IMG/VR virus record: IMGVR_UViG_3300042691_004200
Location: 1-34,268 of that record
DNA from: a virus
DNA length: 34,268 nt
Reading direction: 5' to 3' (one strand)
Below are positions 12,994 through 21,239 of this stretch, in pieces (within the stretch, counting starts at the first letter, position 1; each line of letters begins with the position of its first letter). Under the pieces are notes generated by a model. It was given only the letters and a program-made list of their open reading frames with translations, was not told the origin of the DNA and ran no database searches. Made by a program: the position numbers and the translations under genes.

Positions 12994-13018
12994 GTTACTC
13001 AGAGCGTGACTGAGTAAC
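12994..13018. repeat. Perfect 9-bp inverted repeat over the holin stop codon
   Basis: GTTACTCAG, 7 bases, CTGAGTAAC. It covers the last codons and stop of the r1t-like holin gene and precedes the terminator hairpin by ~20 bases on the minus strand. It may stabilise the 3' end or assist termination. Confidence 0.5.
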
Positions 13019-13198
13019 AATGGAGGTGAGGATGGACAAAACTGCGGCACCTGCCGAGACTGAAAAGACACCAGCCCAGTCAATAGCCAAAAGACCAACA
13101 CTGCCACCACCAATGGTTGCAATTGCGGTCTGTGCAAAAGTCTTGATTGCACGCTCTAGCGCATAATCAATCCAAAATTCAATGCTCAAAATCTTCAT
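12995..13198 (-). CDS. r1t-type holin
   Basis: A 67-aa protein starting MKILSIEFWIDYALERAIKTF with the family pattern ALERAIKTFAQTAIATIGGGSVG...IDWAGVFSVSAGAA and two hydrophobic segments. The start at 13198 is chosen for AGAGGA about 7 bases upstream; 13228 lacks an RBS. r1t holins oligomerise in the inner membrane and open it to release the endolysin. It is the last gene of the late operon and overlaps the preceding membrane-protein gene by 20 bases. Confidence 0.85.
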   Translation of the reverse strand: MKILSIEFWIDYALERAIKTFAQTAIATIGGGSVGLLAIDWAGVFSVSAGAAVLSILTSIVTQSRSE

Positions 13199-13487
13199 AG
13201 GGTTCCTCTTTTTTCTTTGCATCCTCATAGGTTGCTGATGCGGTGTAGGCGGTTGTTATGATTGTAAGAATAGCAACCCCGCCAATAACTAGCTGATTGC
13301 TGACACCCGTGTCAAAAAAGAATGTGACTGCGCCAAAGATAATCATGGCAACTGCTAGGCGATAGGCACCGTAGATGAGCCGCCGTCTGAATTTCCAATT
13401 GTCTTTGGGGTCTGTGGACTTGCCGCCTAAAAAGAAAAACCCATCCACAATGGACATGGCAAATCTTTTCAGGTTACGCTTGGCCAT
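13179..13487 (-). CDS. Two-TM membrane protein of the lysis cassette
   Basis: A 102-aa protein with two hydrophobic segments (AYRLAVAMIIFGAVTFFFDTG and QLVIGGVAILTIITTAYTAS), a basic N-terminus and a charged acidic C-terminus. It lies between the endolysin and the r1t holin, overlapping both genes. Actinophages often carry two holin-like membrane proteins; this may be a second holin, antiholin or spanin-like factor. The exact class was not recognised. Confidence 0.65.
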   Translation of the reverse strand: MAKRNLKRFAMSIVDGFFFLGGKSTDPKDNWKFRRRLIYGAYRLAVAMIIFGAVTFFFDTGVSNQLVIGGVAILTIITTAYTASATYEDAKKKEEPYEDFEH

Positions 13488-13896
13488 TCTGTCTATCCAT
13501 CCACTTGATAGGGTCCACGGGAATCTTGCCCCGCACCTCCCAGTGCAAATGAATACCAGTGCTGGCTCCAGTGGATGCCATGATGCCTAGTTTCTGACCT
13601 TGCTTTACTCTGTCACCCTTTTTGACTGCCAGGTCCTCACGCATGTGAGCCATGACATGGGTAGCACCAGAGATGCCCCGATACTTGACATAATAGCCGT
13701 AGCCTCCACCAGGCGCATTTGATTTGCGTGCCTCAATCACTAGCCCTGCCTCTGGAGCAATGATGGCTGTGCTGGCCCTGCCTGTAACAATGTCAGTCCC
13801 AGCGTGTAGCCTACGCTTACCCGTGATTGGGTGCGTGCGCCATCCAAATGGGGATGTAACTTTGAATTTGCCTTTGACTGGTGGAATGATTTTCAT
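13474..13896 (-). CDS. M23 (LytM/LytA-like) peptidase endolysin
   Basis: A 140-aa metallopeptidase from the ATG at 13896 (GGAGAA nine bases upstream and overlapping the previous stop as ATGA). It has zinc ligands HAGTD (H31, D35) and the GIHLHWE motif (H116, H118), plus VMAHM (H84). It would cut peptidoglycan cross-bridges. There is no signal peptide and no cell-wall-binding domain, so release depends on the neighbouring holins. It lies in the lysis cassette just before the membrane genes. A tail-associated lysin is an alternative but less likely from position. Confidence 0.85.
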   Translation of the reverse strand: MKIIPPVKGKFKVTSPFGWRTHPITGKRRLHAGTDIVTGRASTAIIAPEAGLVIEARKSNAPGGGYGYYVKYRGISGATHVMAHMREDLAVKKGDRVKQGQKLGIMASTGASTGIHLHWEVRGKIPVDPIKWMDRQNGQA

Positions 13897-14075
13897 TTGT
13901 CTTTGTTCTCCCAATCGCCGCCAGGTGCGATTCTCTCAGCACGGCTGACCGCTACCATCTGTGAAATGGCCTCAGTCTTTGTGCTGTGACATGCAAGCGT
14001 TTCTCCATCCTCTTTGACCACGGCCCAGCGTGGGCAACCTGTGAGGTTGGTATCAGAGCTGATGTAGTATGGCAC
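13893..14075 (-). CDS. 60-aa hypothetical protein in lysis cassette
   Basis: Starts at a GTG (MPYYISSDTNLTGCPRWAVVK) close behind the preceding stop. It has two Cys and the pattern WAVVKEDGETLACHSTKTEA, reminiscent of small phage DUF2188-type proteins, but this is not certain. The stop overlaps the endolysin ATG. A role in lysis timing or cell-wall contact is conjecture. Confidence 0.5.
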   Translation of the reverse strand: MPYYISSDTNLTGCPRWAVVKEDGETLACHSTKTEAISQMVAVSRAERIAPGGDWENKDK

Positions 14076-14076
14076 T

Positions 14077-14298
14077 TTAGTTCAAAGCCTGTGTGACTAG
14101 GGCAACCACAATAGCTGTGGCACCTGCGGATGCAACTGCCGTGACCCATGCTGTTTGCCAGCGGGCCTTTTCCAGCTCACGGATGCGGTCCTCATGGTCT
14201 TGCACTGTCTTGATGGTGGCTTTGATTTCCGCCATGTCCTGGACTAACTGCCAGAGCAACTGTGATTGAGTGCTTTTTTGTGTAACTGGCTCAGTCAT
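14077..14298 (-). CDS. XhlA-like membrane protein
   Basis: A 73-aa protein with an N-terminal helical, probably coiled-coil part (QDMAEIKATIKTVQDHEDRI) and a C-terminal membrane helix (AWVTAVASAGATAIVVALVT). This layout is that of XhlA/hemolysin-type lysis proteins, which assist holin function. Its ATG overlaps the previous stop (TAATG). The role in lysis is inferred from layout and neighbours. Confidence 0.6.
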   Translation of the reverse strand: MTEPVTQKSTQSQLLWQLVQDMAEIKATIKTVQDHEDRIRELEKARWQTAWVTAVASAGATAIVVALVTQALN

Positions 14299-14543
14299 TA
14301 TGCACCAGTGATTGCGGCAATTTCCTCAGGGGTAAGACCCAGTGCCGCTAGTTTTTCTTTTGCGGCGGCCCTAGCGGCCTCACGCTCTGCCTCTGCTTGT
14401 TCTTGGGCTAGACGGTCTGCCTCAAATTCGGCGGCCATGATTTCACGCTCTGCAATTTCCTCTGGGCTCAATGGGATAATTGATTCACGCTGGCCCTCTG
14501 GTTTGTTCAAATCAATTACTACTTTGACTGGGGTATCTGACAT
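14298..14543 (-). CDS. Small Glu/Ala-rich tail-region protein
   Basis: An 81-aa protein with a short N-terminal strand (VKVVIDLNKPEG) and a long charged helix (EADRLAQEQAEAEREAARAA), ending in LTPEEIAAITGA. Similar small coiled-coil proteins follow the tail fibres in many phages, but the function is unknown. Its last base is shared with the next start. AGGAAA lies before the ATG. Confidence 0.55.
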   Translation of the reverse strand: MSDTPVKVVIDLNKPEGQRESIIPLSPEEIAEREIMAAEFEADRLAQEQAEAEREAARAAAKEKLAALGLTPEEIAAITGA

Positions 14544-14550
14544 TTTTTTC

Positions 14551-15057
14551 CTAACTTATGATGTAGAGGCTTGCGGTTGTATGCTGGGCAAGAATGATTG
14601 ATGATGATGTCCCAGCCATTTTCAAACTTGTGATTCCACTATAAGCAACCTTACTTAGTGATGTAATCATTGAGTCAGCGGTTGAGCCATTTCTTTCCCA
14701 AACATGGTCCAATAAGCCAGTTTTGTCTGTGTTTGAAGTATAATTTGTGATGTAAAGTGAACCATTTCCAAAAGTGTTTGCAGTTGTAGAGTTTCCTTGG
14801 AAAAATGTTTCCCAGGCATCATTGTTGAGCCTTGATTGACTATTGACGGATGTTCCACTACCTCTAAGGAATTGCCCATTATAGTTAGTGGTCAAACCAT
14901 TGAATTGAAACCACAAAAATTCTGATGTTACTGAATTGCTAGTCCTTGCGCTGAATAAGACCAAAAGGTCTTTTCCTGTTTGCGGGATGTTTGTCCATTC
15001 TATACTGACACTACCGCCTGAACCAATTGTCACCGTGCTAACTAATTCCATAGCCAT
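14551..15057 (-). CDS. Putative receptor-binding/tail-tip paralogue 3
   Basis: A 168-aa beta-rich protein (MAMELVSTVTIGSGGSVSIE) with many Ser/Thr/Asn and the pattern of the two proteins upstream: ILVLF-type strands after an initial loop, an aromatic FQFNG segment, and a final set of strands ending in SLYIIS. The call as a tail-fibre-like jelly-roll protein is by comparison within the window. It is more A/T-rich than the structural genes. A receptor-binding role is inference. Confidence 0.55.
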   Translation of the reverse strand: MAMELVSTVTIGSGGSVSIEWTNIPQTGKDLLVLFSARTSNSVTSEFLWFQFNGLTTNYNGQFLRGSGTSVNSQSRLNNDAWETFFQGNSTTANTFGNGSLYITNYTSNTDKTGLLDHVWERNGSTADSMITSLSKVAYSGITSLKMAGTSSSIILAQHTTASLYIIS

Positions 15058-15059
15058 AA

Positions 15060-15572
15060 TTATGCCGCCTTGATTCCATAAATAAAAATTGAAGTCCCAC
15101 TAGCCAATGAAGCTCCATTTCCTGAATAAAGTTGAATTGATGTTATTGCACCAGAAATAGAAGCTCTACCAGCTAACATTTCAACCCCACTCAAAGCTCT
15201 GTTTGCTCTAACTAAACAATTTTTTATTTTGTCAGTGGCGGAAAAATCTAATAAATTTACTGTTATCTGTAAAGCCTCGCCACCACTTGGTGCAAATTGA
15301 TTATTAGCTAGTTGTTGACCATTTTCAATTCCATTGAAACTGCCAAATGAGCCACCGCCACCGTGCGCACTTACCCACGCATAGGCCGTGCTTGTTGTTA
15401 CGCCATTGTATCTCAGTCTCGGATAAAAATCATTTCCAGTAGCAAACAAATTCATAATCAAAACTAAATCTCTGTAACCAGCGGCAAGTGTATTTAGTGA
15501 GGAATAAGTTATTGAAGTTGTAGAGCTACTAAGTGTTGTGGATGTCAATAAATCATAAGTTGGAGTTGGCAT
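15060..15572 (-). CDS. Putative receptor-binding/tail-tip paralogue 2
   Basis: A 170-aa protein sharing layout with the next gene upstream: an N-terminal SITYSSL element, RDLVLIM strand, RLRYNG motif, central Gly/Ser loop, then ITVNLLDFSATDKIK and the ending GTSIFIYGIKAA. The shared YGIK ending and RYNG motif mark the two as paralogues. AAAGGA lies about 5 bases before the ATG. A/T-rich compared with the structural genes. Function likely in host recognition (inference). Confidence 0.6.
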   Translation of the reverse strand: MPTPTYDLLTSTTLSSSTTSITYSSLNTLAAGYRDLVLIMNLFATGNDFYPRLRYNGVTTSTAYAWVSAHGGGGSFGSFNGIENGQQLANNQFAPSGGEALQITVNLLDFSATDKIKNCLVRANRALSGVEMLAGRASISGAITSIQLYSGNGASLASGTSIFIYGIKAA

Positions 15573-15574
15573 GA

Positions 15575-16150
15575 TTATCCTTTGATACCGTAAATTGAAA
15601 TTCTGGTCCCACTTACCCAGCTACCAAATTGTGGTAATAAAGTAATTGAATTGATGGCATCTGTTGTTGTATTGAAACCAGATGAAAAAATAACAAATTT
15701 AGATTGTGTTCCACCAGCAATGCCAGAAAACATTCTTAGTGTTTTAGTTGTATTACTATTCTTGAAATCCAAAATGTCTATAATTGCAGAACCAAAATAA
15801 TTTGAAATTTCTGATGCTGAAAAAAGATTGAAGCCATTGCTTCCAGTGGTGTAAATGAATTGAAAATTATCTTGATAAGCAGATTGGGCACTACTTCCAG
15901 TTCCTTGAAGCACATGAGAAACATAAGTAGAACTTGACACACCATTGTATCTAATTGCAATACGGTCTTGATAATCCGCTCTATTTGTGCGGCCAGTCAG
16001 TCTTATTTGCAAATGCTTATAGTCATAATTATTCAAATTGCTAAATGTAACACTGGCGGTGGTGGTTGAAACAAATGATGTTTCAAGCAGGTCAAAAGAA
16101 CCCGCTGAAACACCTGATGCCGCAAGTATGCCTAATGGAATTGGTGACAT
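15575..16150 (-). CDS. Putative receptor-binding/tail-tip paralogue 1
   Basis: A 191-aa protein. After an N-terminal hydrophobic stretch (IPLGILAASGVSAG) come SVTFSNL, a KHLQIRLTG strand, AIRYNGVSSSTYV, the IIDILDFKNSNTTKTLR segment, and the ending SGTRISIYGIKG. Motifs match the next gene (RYNG, LDF...K, YGIK). It starts directly after the stop of the fibre gene (TAAATG). One 60-base line in this gene counts 30% G+C against 50% for one line in the tape measure gene, hinting at separate origin. Confidence 0.6.
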   Translation of the reverse strand: MSPIPLGILAASGVSAGSFDLLETSFVSTTTASVTFSNLNNYDYKHLQIRLTGRTNRADYQDRIAIRYNGVSSSTYVSHVLQGTGSSAQSAYQDNFQFIYTTGSNGFNLFSASEISNYFGSAIIDILDFKNSNTTKTLRMFSGIAGGTQSKFVIFSSGFNTTTDAINSITLLPQFGSWVSGTRISIYGIKG

Positions 16151-17071
16151 TTAGGCCAGTGCTCCAATCAATACTGCCGTGGTGGCTGATGTGAAAAATA
16201 CTGTGGCACCCGCCCATTGTTTGTTCACGGTGAATTTGGCATCTGCCGCATTTAGTGTAAGGCTTGAACCAGAAAAAGTAATTGTGCCGCTTCCAATGTT
16301 TATGAAATCCACCCTGTCACCTGCGGCAAACACATTGCCTGGAACTGTGATTGTGAATGTTCCATTGCCAGTAACTAGGTCACCTTTGTCTGCGGCGATT
16401 AGGGTATAGGCACCAGTCTTTGGCTCAATCGGCTGGGTTAGTGGAGCCTTACCATCTAGCTGAGTTTGAATTGCTGAGGTAACACCATCAAGGTATCCAA
16501 TCTCAGTGTTTGAAACACCAGACACAATGTCCTGTTTTGCGCTGATTGCAGAATCAAGCGCATTGATTTCAGTCTGCAAGCCAGTCACATCTGCAATTGC
16601 AACTGAGCCAGTCCAGGCTGAGAAAATAGTGCGCTCATCAGTTACATCACCAGGCGCAATGTTTGTGGCGTTTGCGGCAACATAAACCTGAGCCAGGGGC
16701 AAATCATAAATTGCGCCATCTGTCTGCGTTAGTGCTGGAGCTGATGGAGATGCATTTGGTGTGCCAGCTAGGCGGTGGAGCAAGATTGTGTTTGCCGTAG
16801 GGTCTAGGCGTAGAACAATCCTGTCAATGCGTGGATTAGTTGCATCTGCGGCGGGAATGGTAATGGTCTCAGTGCCAGTGCTGTCATAGTAGTGACCACG
16901 CACCAATGCCTGGCCAGACTTGACCTTTACATTCATGCCAGTGCTGTCAGCATACGGCTCTAGTTCAAAGCCTTTACCCTCAACTGGGCCCTGACCCAAA
17001 TTGCGGAATAACTGAGAGTATTGTGTCTCAGATGTGTCAATGTTCTCAAACGGCCATGATGTTTGTGCCAT
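16151..17071 (-). CDS. Tail fibre/minor tail protein with shared C-terminal module
   Basis: A 306-aa protein whose N-terminus (MAQTSWPFENIDTSETQYSQ) is typical of actinophage minor tail/fibre proteins, followed by a beta-rich domain with SGQALVRGHYY and RIDRIVLRLD. A helical segment (about 160-215) leads to a C-terminal domain (218-306) that resembles residues 361-460 of the collagen-like fibre upstream. AGGGAG lies 9 bases before the ATG. Likely part of the tail-tip adhesion device. Confidence 0.7.
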   Translation of the reverse strand: MAQTSWPFENIDTSETQYSQLFRNLGQGPVEGKGFELEPYADSTGMNVKVKSGQALVRGHYYDSTGTETITIPAADATNPRIDRIVLRLDPTANTILLHRLAGTPNASPSAPALTQTDGAIYDLPLAQVYVAANATNIAPGDVTDERTIFSAWTGSVAIADVTGLQTEINALDSAISAKQDIVSGVSNTEIGYLDGVTSAIQTQLDGKAPLTQPIEPKTGAYTLIAADKGDLVTGNGTFTITVPGNVFAAGDRVDFINIGSGTITFSGSSLTLNAADAKFTVNKQWAGATVFFTSATTAVLIGALA

Positions 17072-17084
17072 CTATTTTTCTCCC

Positions 17085-18467
17085 TTAGCCTAGGTCACCA
17101 ATGAGGCGATACTGTGATGCGGCTACCTTTACCAGTGTAGCCCCTGAATACTGTGCGGCTGTTTTCAACTTGCCGCCCTTGGATTGAATTGTGATTCCTG
17201 ATGCTGTGAATGTAATTTGTCCAGAACCATCCTGGATAAAATCAATGCGGTCACCAATGTTCAAAACATCTGGGACCGTGAATGTTCTGCCAGTTGAGCC
17301 AGTCAGTCTAATTAGCGTAAAGGCATCACCGCTCACCAAAGTATAGTTTGCAGATTTGTCAGAAACGGTCTGGGTTAGTGTTGCATCTGCACCCGCTGGA
17401 CCCTGTGGACCAGTTGCGCCCTGGGGTCCAGTTGCACCAGTTGCTCCAGTTTCACCCTGAGGACCCTGAGGCCCAGTTGCGCCCTGTGGCCCCTGAGGAC
17501 CTGTGTCACCAGTGTCACCTTTAGGACCCTGCAAACCAGTCTCACCCTGTGGACCTTGTGGACCCGTCTCACCCTGCAAACCTTGTGGCCCCTGAGGGCC
17601 TGTTTCACCTTGTGGACCTTGTGCTCCAGTCTCGCCTTGTGGCCCCTGGATTCCCTGTGGACCTTGCTCGCCCTGTGGGCCTTGGATTCCCTGTGGGCCA
17701 ATCTCACCCTGGATACCCTGAGAGCCCTGAGGACCTGTTTCGCCCTGCGGCCCCTGAGCACCTGTCGCACCAGTTGGACCAACTTCACCCTGTGGCCCCT
17801 GCGGTCCAGTTGGACCTTGGATGCCTTGGATTCCCTGCGGGCCCTGAGGTCCTGTGGCACCTTGCAAAGCTAGTGGAAACCAGACTGATGATTCAAGACT
17901 TGGAACATCTCCAGGTGCGGCATCATCTGATGCAAACCATGATGTGCTGTTATGGAAAACGGCATCATTGTTTTTGTAGTCAGTAGATGATGACCAATTA
18001 CCACGCCATGTGATTCCAGTTGCACCCGCTGGGCCCTGTGGGCCAGTGTCACCCTTTGGGCCCTGTGGCCCTTGGATTCCCTGCATGCCTCTTGGACCAG
18101 TTGGGCCTGTCGCTCCAGCCTCACCAGGCAAACCCTGTGGACCCTGTGAACCCTGTGGACCCGTGGGGCCAACCTGACCCCTAGGTCCCTGTGACCCCTG
18201 GGGTCCCTGTGGACCCTGGATGCCCTGGTCACCTTTGTCACCTTTGTCACCCTTTGCGCCACGCTCACCAGTGAATCCTCTTGGACCATCTGGGCCTACT
18301 GGACCCTGAGCCCCCTGTGGGCCTGTGGGTCCTGCGGGTCCTACTGGGCCCTGGTCTCCACGCTCACCTTTGATAGTGGCTGGCTGAAAATAGTTGAGCT
18401 GATTACTGGGGTCTGTGACTGTAATCCCACCACTGGTGGAATCTGGGTCATTGATGATGATGGGCAT
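17085..18467 (-). CDS. Collagen-like tail fibre
   Basis: A 460-aa fibre. A short N-terminal anchor (1-32) is followed by Gly-X-Y triplets (33-150), a non-collagen insert (152-200) with [20 protein letters not shown] resembling a carbohydrate-binding fold, more Gly-X-Y triplets (203-360), and a C-terminal beta-rich module (361-460). Triplets should form a trimeric triple helix; the insert and end may bind glycans on the host surface. The C-terminal module has a relative in the next gene. It starts just after the stop of the small Ig-like gene (TAAATG). Confidence 0.85.
   Translation of the reverse strand: MPIIINDPDSTSGGITVTDPSNQLNYFQPATIKGERGDQGPVGPAGPTGPQGAQGPVGPDGPRGFTGERGAKGDKGDKGDQGIQGPQGPQGSQGPRGQVGPTGPQGSQGPQGLPGEAGATGPTGPRGMQGIQGPQGPKGDTGPQGPAGATGITWRGNWSSSTDYKNNDAVFHNSTSWFASDDAAPGDVPSLESSVWFPLALQGATGPQGPQGIQGIQGPTGPQGPQGEVGPTGATGAQGPQGETGPQGSQGIQGEIGPQGIQGPQGEQGPQGIQGPQGETGAQGPQGETGPQGPQGLQGETGPQGPQGETGLQGPKGDTGDTGPQGPQGATGPQGPQGETGATGATGPQGATGPQGPAGADATLTQTVSDKSANYTLVSGDAFTLIRLTGSTGRTFTVPDVLNIGDRIDFIQDGSGQITFTASGITIQSKGGKLKTAAQYSGATLVKVAASQYRLIGDLG
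17388..17861 (-). repeat. Gly-X-Y coding repeats, distal block
   Basis: Codes residues 203-360 of the collagen-like fibre as unbroken triplets, mostly GPQ, GIQ, GET and GAT. The repeats are imperfect at DNA level, but near-identical 9-mers such as CCTTGTGG (plus strand) recur, so length variation by recombination is likely. Confidence 0.8.
18018..18371 (-). repeat. Gly-X-Y coding repeats, proximal block
   Basis: Codes residues 33-150 of the collagen-like fibre. Contains charged triplets near the start ([18 protein letters not shown]) and GPQ-type triplets later, separated from the distal block by the non-collagen insert. Confidence 0.8.
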
Positions 18468-18800
18468 TTAGCGCACCACCTCTGGGCTAGGTGTGATGTC
18501 ACCCTCTATGAATCGGATGACTGTGCCATCAGTGTGAGTGAGTTCCATGGCATAGACATACTTAGATGCTGTGAGCAAAGCGGTTTGTGCGGCTGTGAAT
18601 GTCCAGCTAATCCTTGCGGTTTCAACATCAATGGTTGGCTCAATGTCAATCACTGCGGTTGAGCTTGATGGGGTCAGTCTGACCTGGAGCTCTGCGGTGT
18701 AATCAGTGAGGTCAAACAAAGTTCCATCAGGATTTGTGTATGTAATTTCACGGCTGAATGTAGCTCCAGCTTCAACATAAAGATTGACCCTAAATGCCAT
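18468..18800 (-). CDS. Small beta-sandwich tail protein (BppU-like)
   Basis: A 110-aa protein (MAFRVNLYVEAGATFSREITY) with PDGTLFDLTDYTAELQVR and a C-terminal VYAMELTHTDGTVIRFIEGD. This pattern resembles N-terminal domains of baseplate upper proteins and other phage Ig-like small tail proteins. AGGGAT lies before the ATG. It lies between the gp37-like protein and the collagen fibre, so it may connect the fibre to the tail tip. Confidence 0.6.
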   Translation of the reverse strand: MAFRVNLYVEAGATFSREITYTNPDGTLFDLTDYTAELQVRLTPSSSTAVIDIEPTIDVETARISWTFTAAQTALLTASKYVYAMELTHTDGTVIRFIEGDITPSPEVVR

Positions 18801-18801
18801 G

Positions 18802-20385
18802 TTATCCCTCTATTTCATAAGTTCCAGCAATGTGGAAACTGTCTGCGGTGGTTAGTGTTATGGGCTGATTGTAAGTAAAGGCAACATCCTGGACACCAGA
18901 TGAAACTTTGTCTGAGAATCTCAACCAGAGCACATCTGAATCAGCGTTCACATGTCCACTGATGTGATACTCAGTGCCAGCGGATGCATCATGCAAACAT
19001 CCATCTCTGAGCATGTATGCAACCCGTGCTGGGTAGGGCAATGTCAAATAGTATTGCCCAGTTCCAAAACTAGTGATGTTGTCAAAATCTACTAGGATGC
19101 TGAAATGCACCATGTTGCCAAAGCGGTTGAATGAGCCAGTGATTGCTGGGCCACTGAATGTTGGCTGAGTGCCGTTAGTGCCACCCTCTGGCTGATAGGC
19201 AACATTTATGCCATAGCCAGTGACCGTGCGCTCTAGGTTTGATAGCCGCTGGTCAGTGTTGGCCTGTTTGGCTAGGACCTTTGCTTCATAGTCAATGCCA
19301 ACTGGCGTGCCTACGGTTGCCGCAATTCGGACACCATCAGCATCAATTCCAATGCCAACCTCAGTCACCACGGCCTGAGCTTCAAGCTCATCAATAACCA
19401 CGGTGACTTTATCGCCTAGATACCAATCAATAGCAAAGCGCATGTTGATGTCATCAGATGGGGTCACTGATAGCTCAGTGATTGTCTTGCCCTCATCTAC
19501 CAGTAGCTCTAGGCCATCCTGGGTTAGCTGGTCAGTGATGCGGGATTTTCTACCGTCTTTGAATACTTCAATGCGGCGGCCCCATTCGCTCTCTGCGGCA
19601 AGGCTGTCAGTGTTTGTAACCTCTACAAACCTGCGCCATTCCTCCTCACCTTGGCCACCTACAATTGCTCTGGTTACCTTGGCAACTGAATAGGCATACT
19701 CAGCCCGTGAGAGTTTCTGGTTGAATAAGTCCATGCGAATTGTGCTGGTCTTATCGGCTGGCTCATAAACACTGAAAAGTAAATTGCCGTTATCCTGAGC
19801 GATTGTGTAGCCAAGTCCACCAGTCTGCGCTAGGCCATAGAGTAGCTCTTGGAGTTTATCAAATCTAGCCTGGCCCTGGACCGTCTCGCCTCTAAATTCA
19901 TCCGTCTCAATTAGTAGATTTTCTACCTGGCGGCTTGGCACGGCATCTGGTCCAATGTTTGCGCTCACATAGTCTTTGAGCACTGTTTCAGCGGGGCCAA
20001 ATCTTGCATCATAGGCTTGACCTAAATCAGTCACATCATCAGTGGTTGGATTTGGATAGGCCAAACGCTCATTGAGTAGCACGCTGTCATCTGCGCCAAC
20101 AATAAACCAGTCACCCTGCAAATTGTCTGGGGTCTGCTCTAGCCTGGCTGAGAGTGTAGGCCCTGAGAAAATTACGGTGTCATCTGGTCCAGTTACTATG
20201 ATTCCATAGCCTGGTAGGCGTAGAAATTCGCCAAGTCTGTTTCCAGATGGGAGCTTCATTTCCCATGCGCCAACATTGTTATAGCGCAAAATGAACTTGG
20301 CCCCTACTAGGTCACCTGGTCTGAATTGACCAATGCGGTTGAGCTCTGGGTCTCTGACCTCAATGATTAGCTCATCTACTTGCAT
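18802..20385 (-). CDS. ReqiPepy6 gp37-like tail protein with C-terminal extension
   Basis: A 527-aa protein. The first ~380 residues match the Siphovirus ReqiPepy6 gp37-like family: MQVDELIIEVRDPELNRIGQ, the RYNNVGAWEMKLP segment, VYEPADKTSTIRMD, and GDKVTVVIDELEAQAVVTEVGI. Such proteins form the tail hub. A C-terminal domain of ~140 residues follows, with TFSGPAITGSFNRFGNMVHF and YYLTLPYPARVAYMLRDG, resembling C1q/jelly-roll-like phage tail tips. The ATG shares its A with the stop of the distal tail gene (TAATG). Confidence 0.8.
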   Translation of the reverse strand: MQVDELIIEVRDPELNRIGQFRPGDLVGAKFILRYNNVGAWEMKLPSGNRLGEFLRLPGYGIIVTGPDDTVIFSGPTLSARLEQTPDNLQGDWFIVGADDSVLLNERLAYPNPTTDDVTDLGQAYDARFGPAETVLKDYVSANIGPDAVPSRQVENLLIETDEFRGETVQGQARFDKLQELLYGLAQTGGLGYTIAQDNGNLLFSVYEPADKTSTIRMDLFNQKLSRAEYAYSVAKVTRAIVGGQGEEEWRRFVEVTNTDSLAAESEWGRRIEVFKDGRKSRITDQLTQDGLELLVDEGKTITELSVTPSDDINMRFAIDWYLGDKVTVVIDELEAQAVVTEVGIGIDADGVRIAATVGTPVGIDYEAKVLAKQANTDQRLSNLERTVTGYGINVAYQPEGGTNGTQPTFSGPAITGSFNRFGNMVHFSILVDFDNITSFGTGQYYLTLPYPARVAYMLRDGCLHDASAGTEYHISGHVNADSDVLWLRFSDKVSSGVQDVAFTYNQPITLTTADSFHIAGTYEIEG

Positions 20386-21239
20386 TAGTGCACTACCTCA
20401 TAACGCTTGGAGTAATAGACATCAACACGGGTGTCATCCGTGACATCAGTTCCAGAAATCACAATAGTGCTCTCACCAACTGGGAGCCTAAAAAGTTTAG
20501 GTGCTGGATTCAGGATGTCATAGCGGTTCTGATTTGACTGGTCATAGACCTCACCAGTCTCAGTGTTCACATAGATAATCTCACCAGTCAGCAATGGCTC
20601 ATTGAATCCAAAGCTGAATCCATTTGATGAAATAGCCAGGTCAGTGATTGGGCCAATAACCCTATAAGTTGGATACATAGCAACATCACCAGTGTTATTG
20701 ATGAGAACTGTTCCAAGTGCCTGTGAGGATGAAATCCTGAGCTTACTTAGCTGAGGCAATAGTGAGCGGCCAGTTGAGCCACGGGTGATTGTGAACTGTT
20801 CTACTGTGGTGCTCTGCCAGTATGGCTGTGGAGCCTGGAGGGATAGCGTGATGCGTGACCAAACCAATCCACCAGATGAGCCCCATTGACCCTCTGCGCC
20901 GCCTGTGTAATAGGTGGACAGAGATAGAATTTCGCCATCTGTGTAGCGGGCTTCAATGCGTAGCGGTCCAAATAGATTCTGAGTTAGCTTTGCAAGCCGT
21001 CTCAGCTTTGTCTGGACATCCCCTCTATCAGTGCCAATGACTGTGATTGGGAGGTCTAGGTTTCTCACACCACGCTTGGCATGTCTAAAGACACCGCCAT
21101 CACCTGCGCTGTTTTCAATTCTTACCTCAGCGGGTGGAACATAGAATCCGACAAAATCAGGGTTGAGCACATAATTGGTTGAATCAAAAACAATTGTGTC
21201 ACCGTTTGCGCCTACTAGCGCATAGTTCACATTTACCAA
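20385..21239 (-). CDS. Distal tail protein (Dit-like)
   Basis: A 284-aa protein right after the tape measure gene, as for Dit proteins that start the tail tip. N-terminal strands (FDSTNYVLNPDFVGFYVPP), the VRNLDLPITVIGTDRGDVQTKLRRL segment and a galectin-like C-terminal half (FRLPVGESTIVISG) match the family. The start is TTG at 21239 with AAGGTGG upstream or GTG at 21230; either overlaps or abuts the tape measure stop. Confidence 0.8.
   Translation of the reverse strand: MVNVNYALVGANGDTIVFDSTNYVLNPDFVGFYVPPAEVRIENSAGDGGVFRHAKRGVRNLDLPITVIGTDRGDVQTKLRRLAKLTQNLFGPLRIEARYTDGEILSLSTYYTGGAEGQWGSSGGLVWSRITLSLQAPQPYWQSTTVEQFTITRGSTGRSLLPQLSKLRISSSQALGTVLINNTGDVAMYPTYRVIGPITDLAISSNGFSFGFNEPLLTGEIIYVNTETGEVYDQSNQNRYDILNPAPKLFRLPVGESTIVISGTDVTDDTRVDVYYSKRYEVVH

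Noticed and set aside
17375-17986. Long frames on both strands across the collagen-like gene
   Set aside because: Basic or Leu-rich low-complexity shadows caused by the Gly-X-Y repeats.
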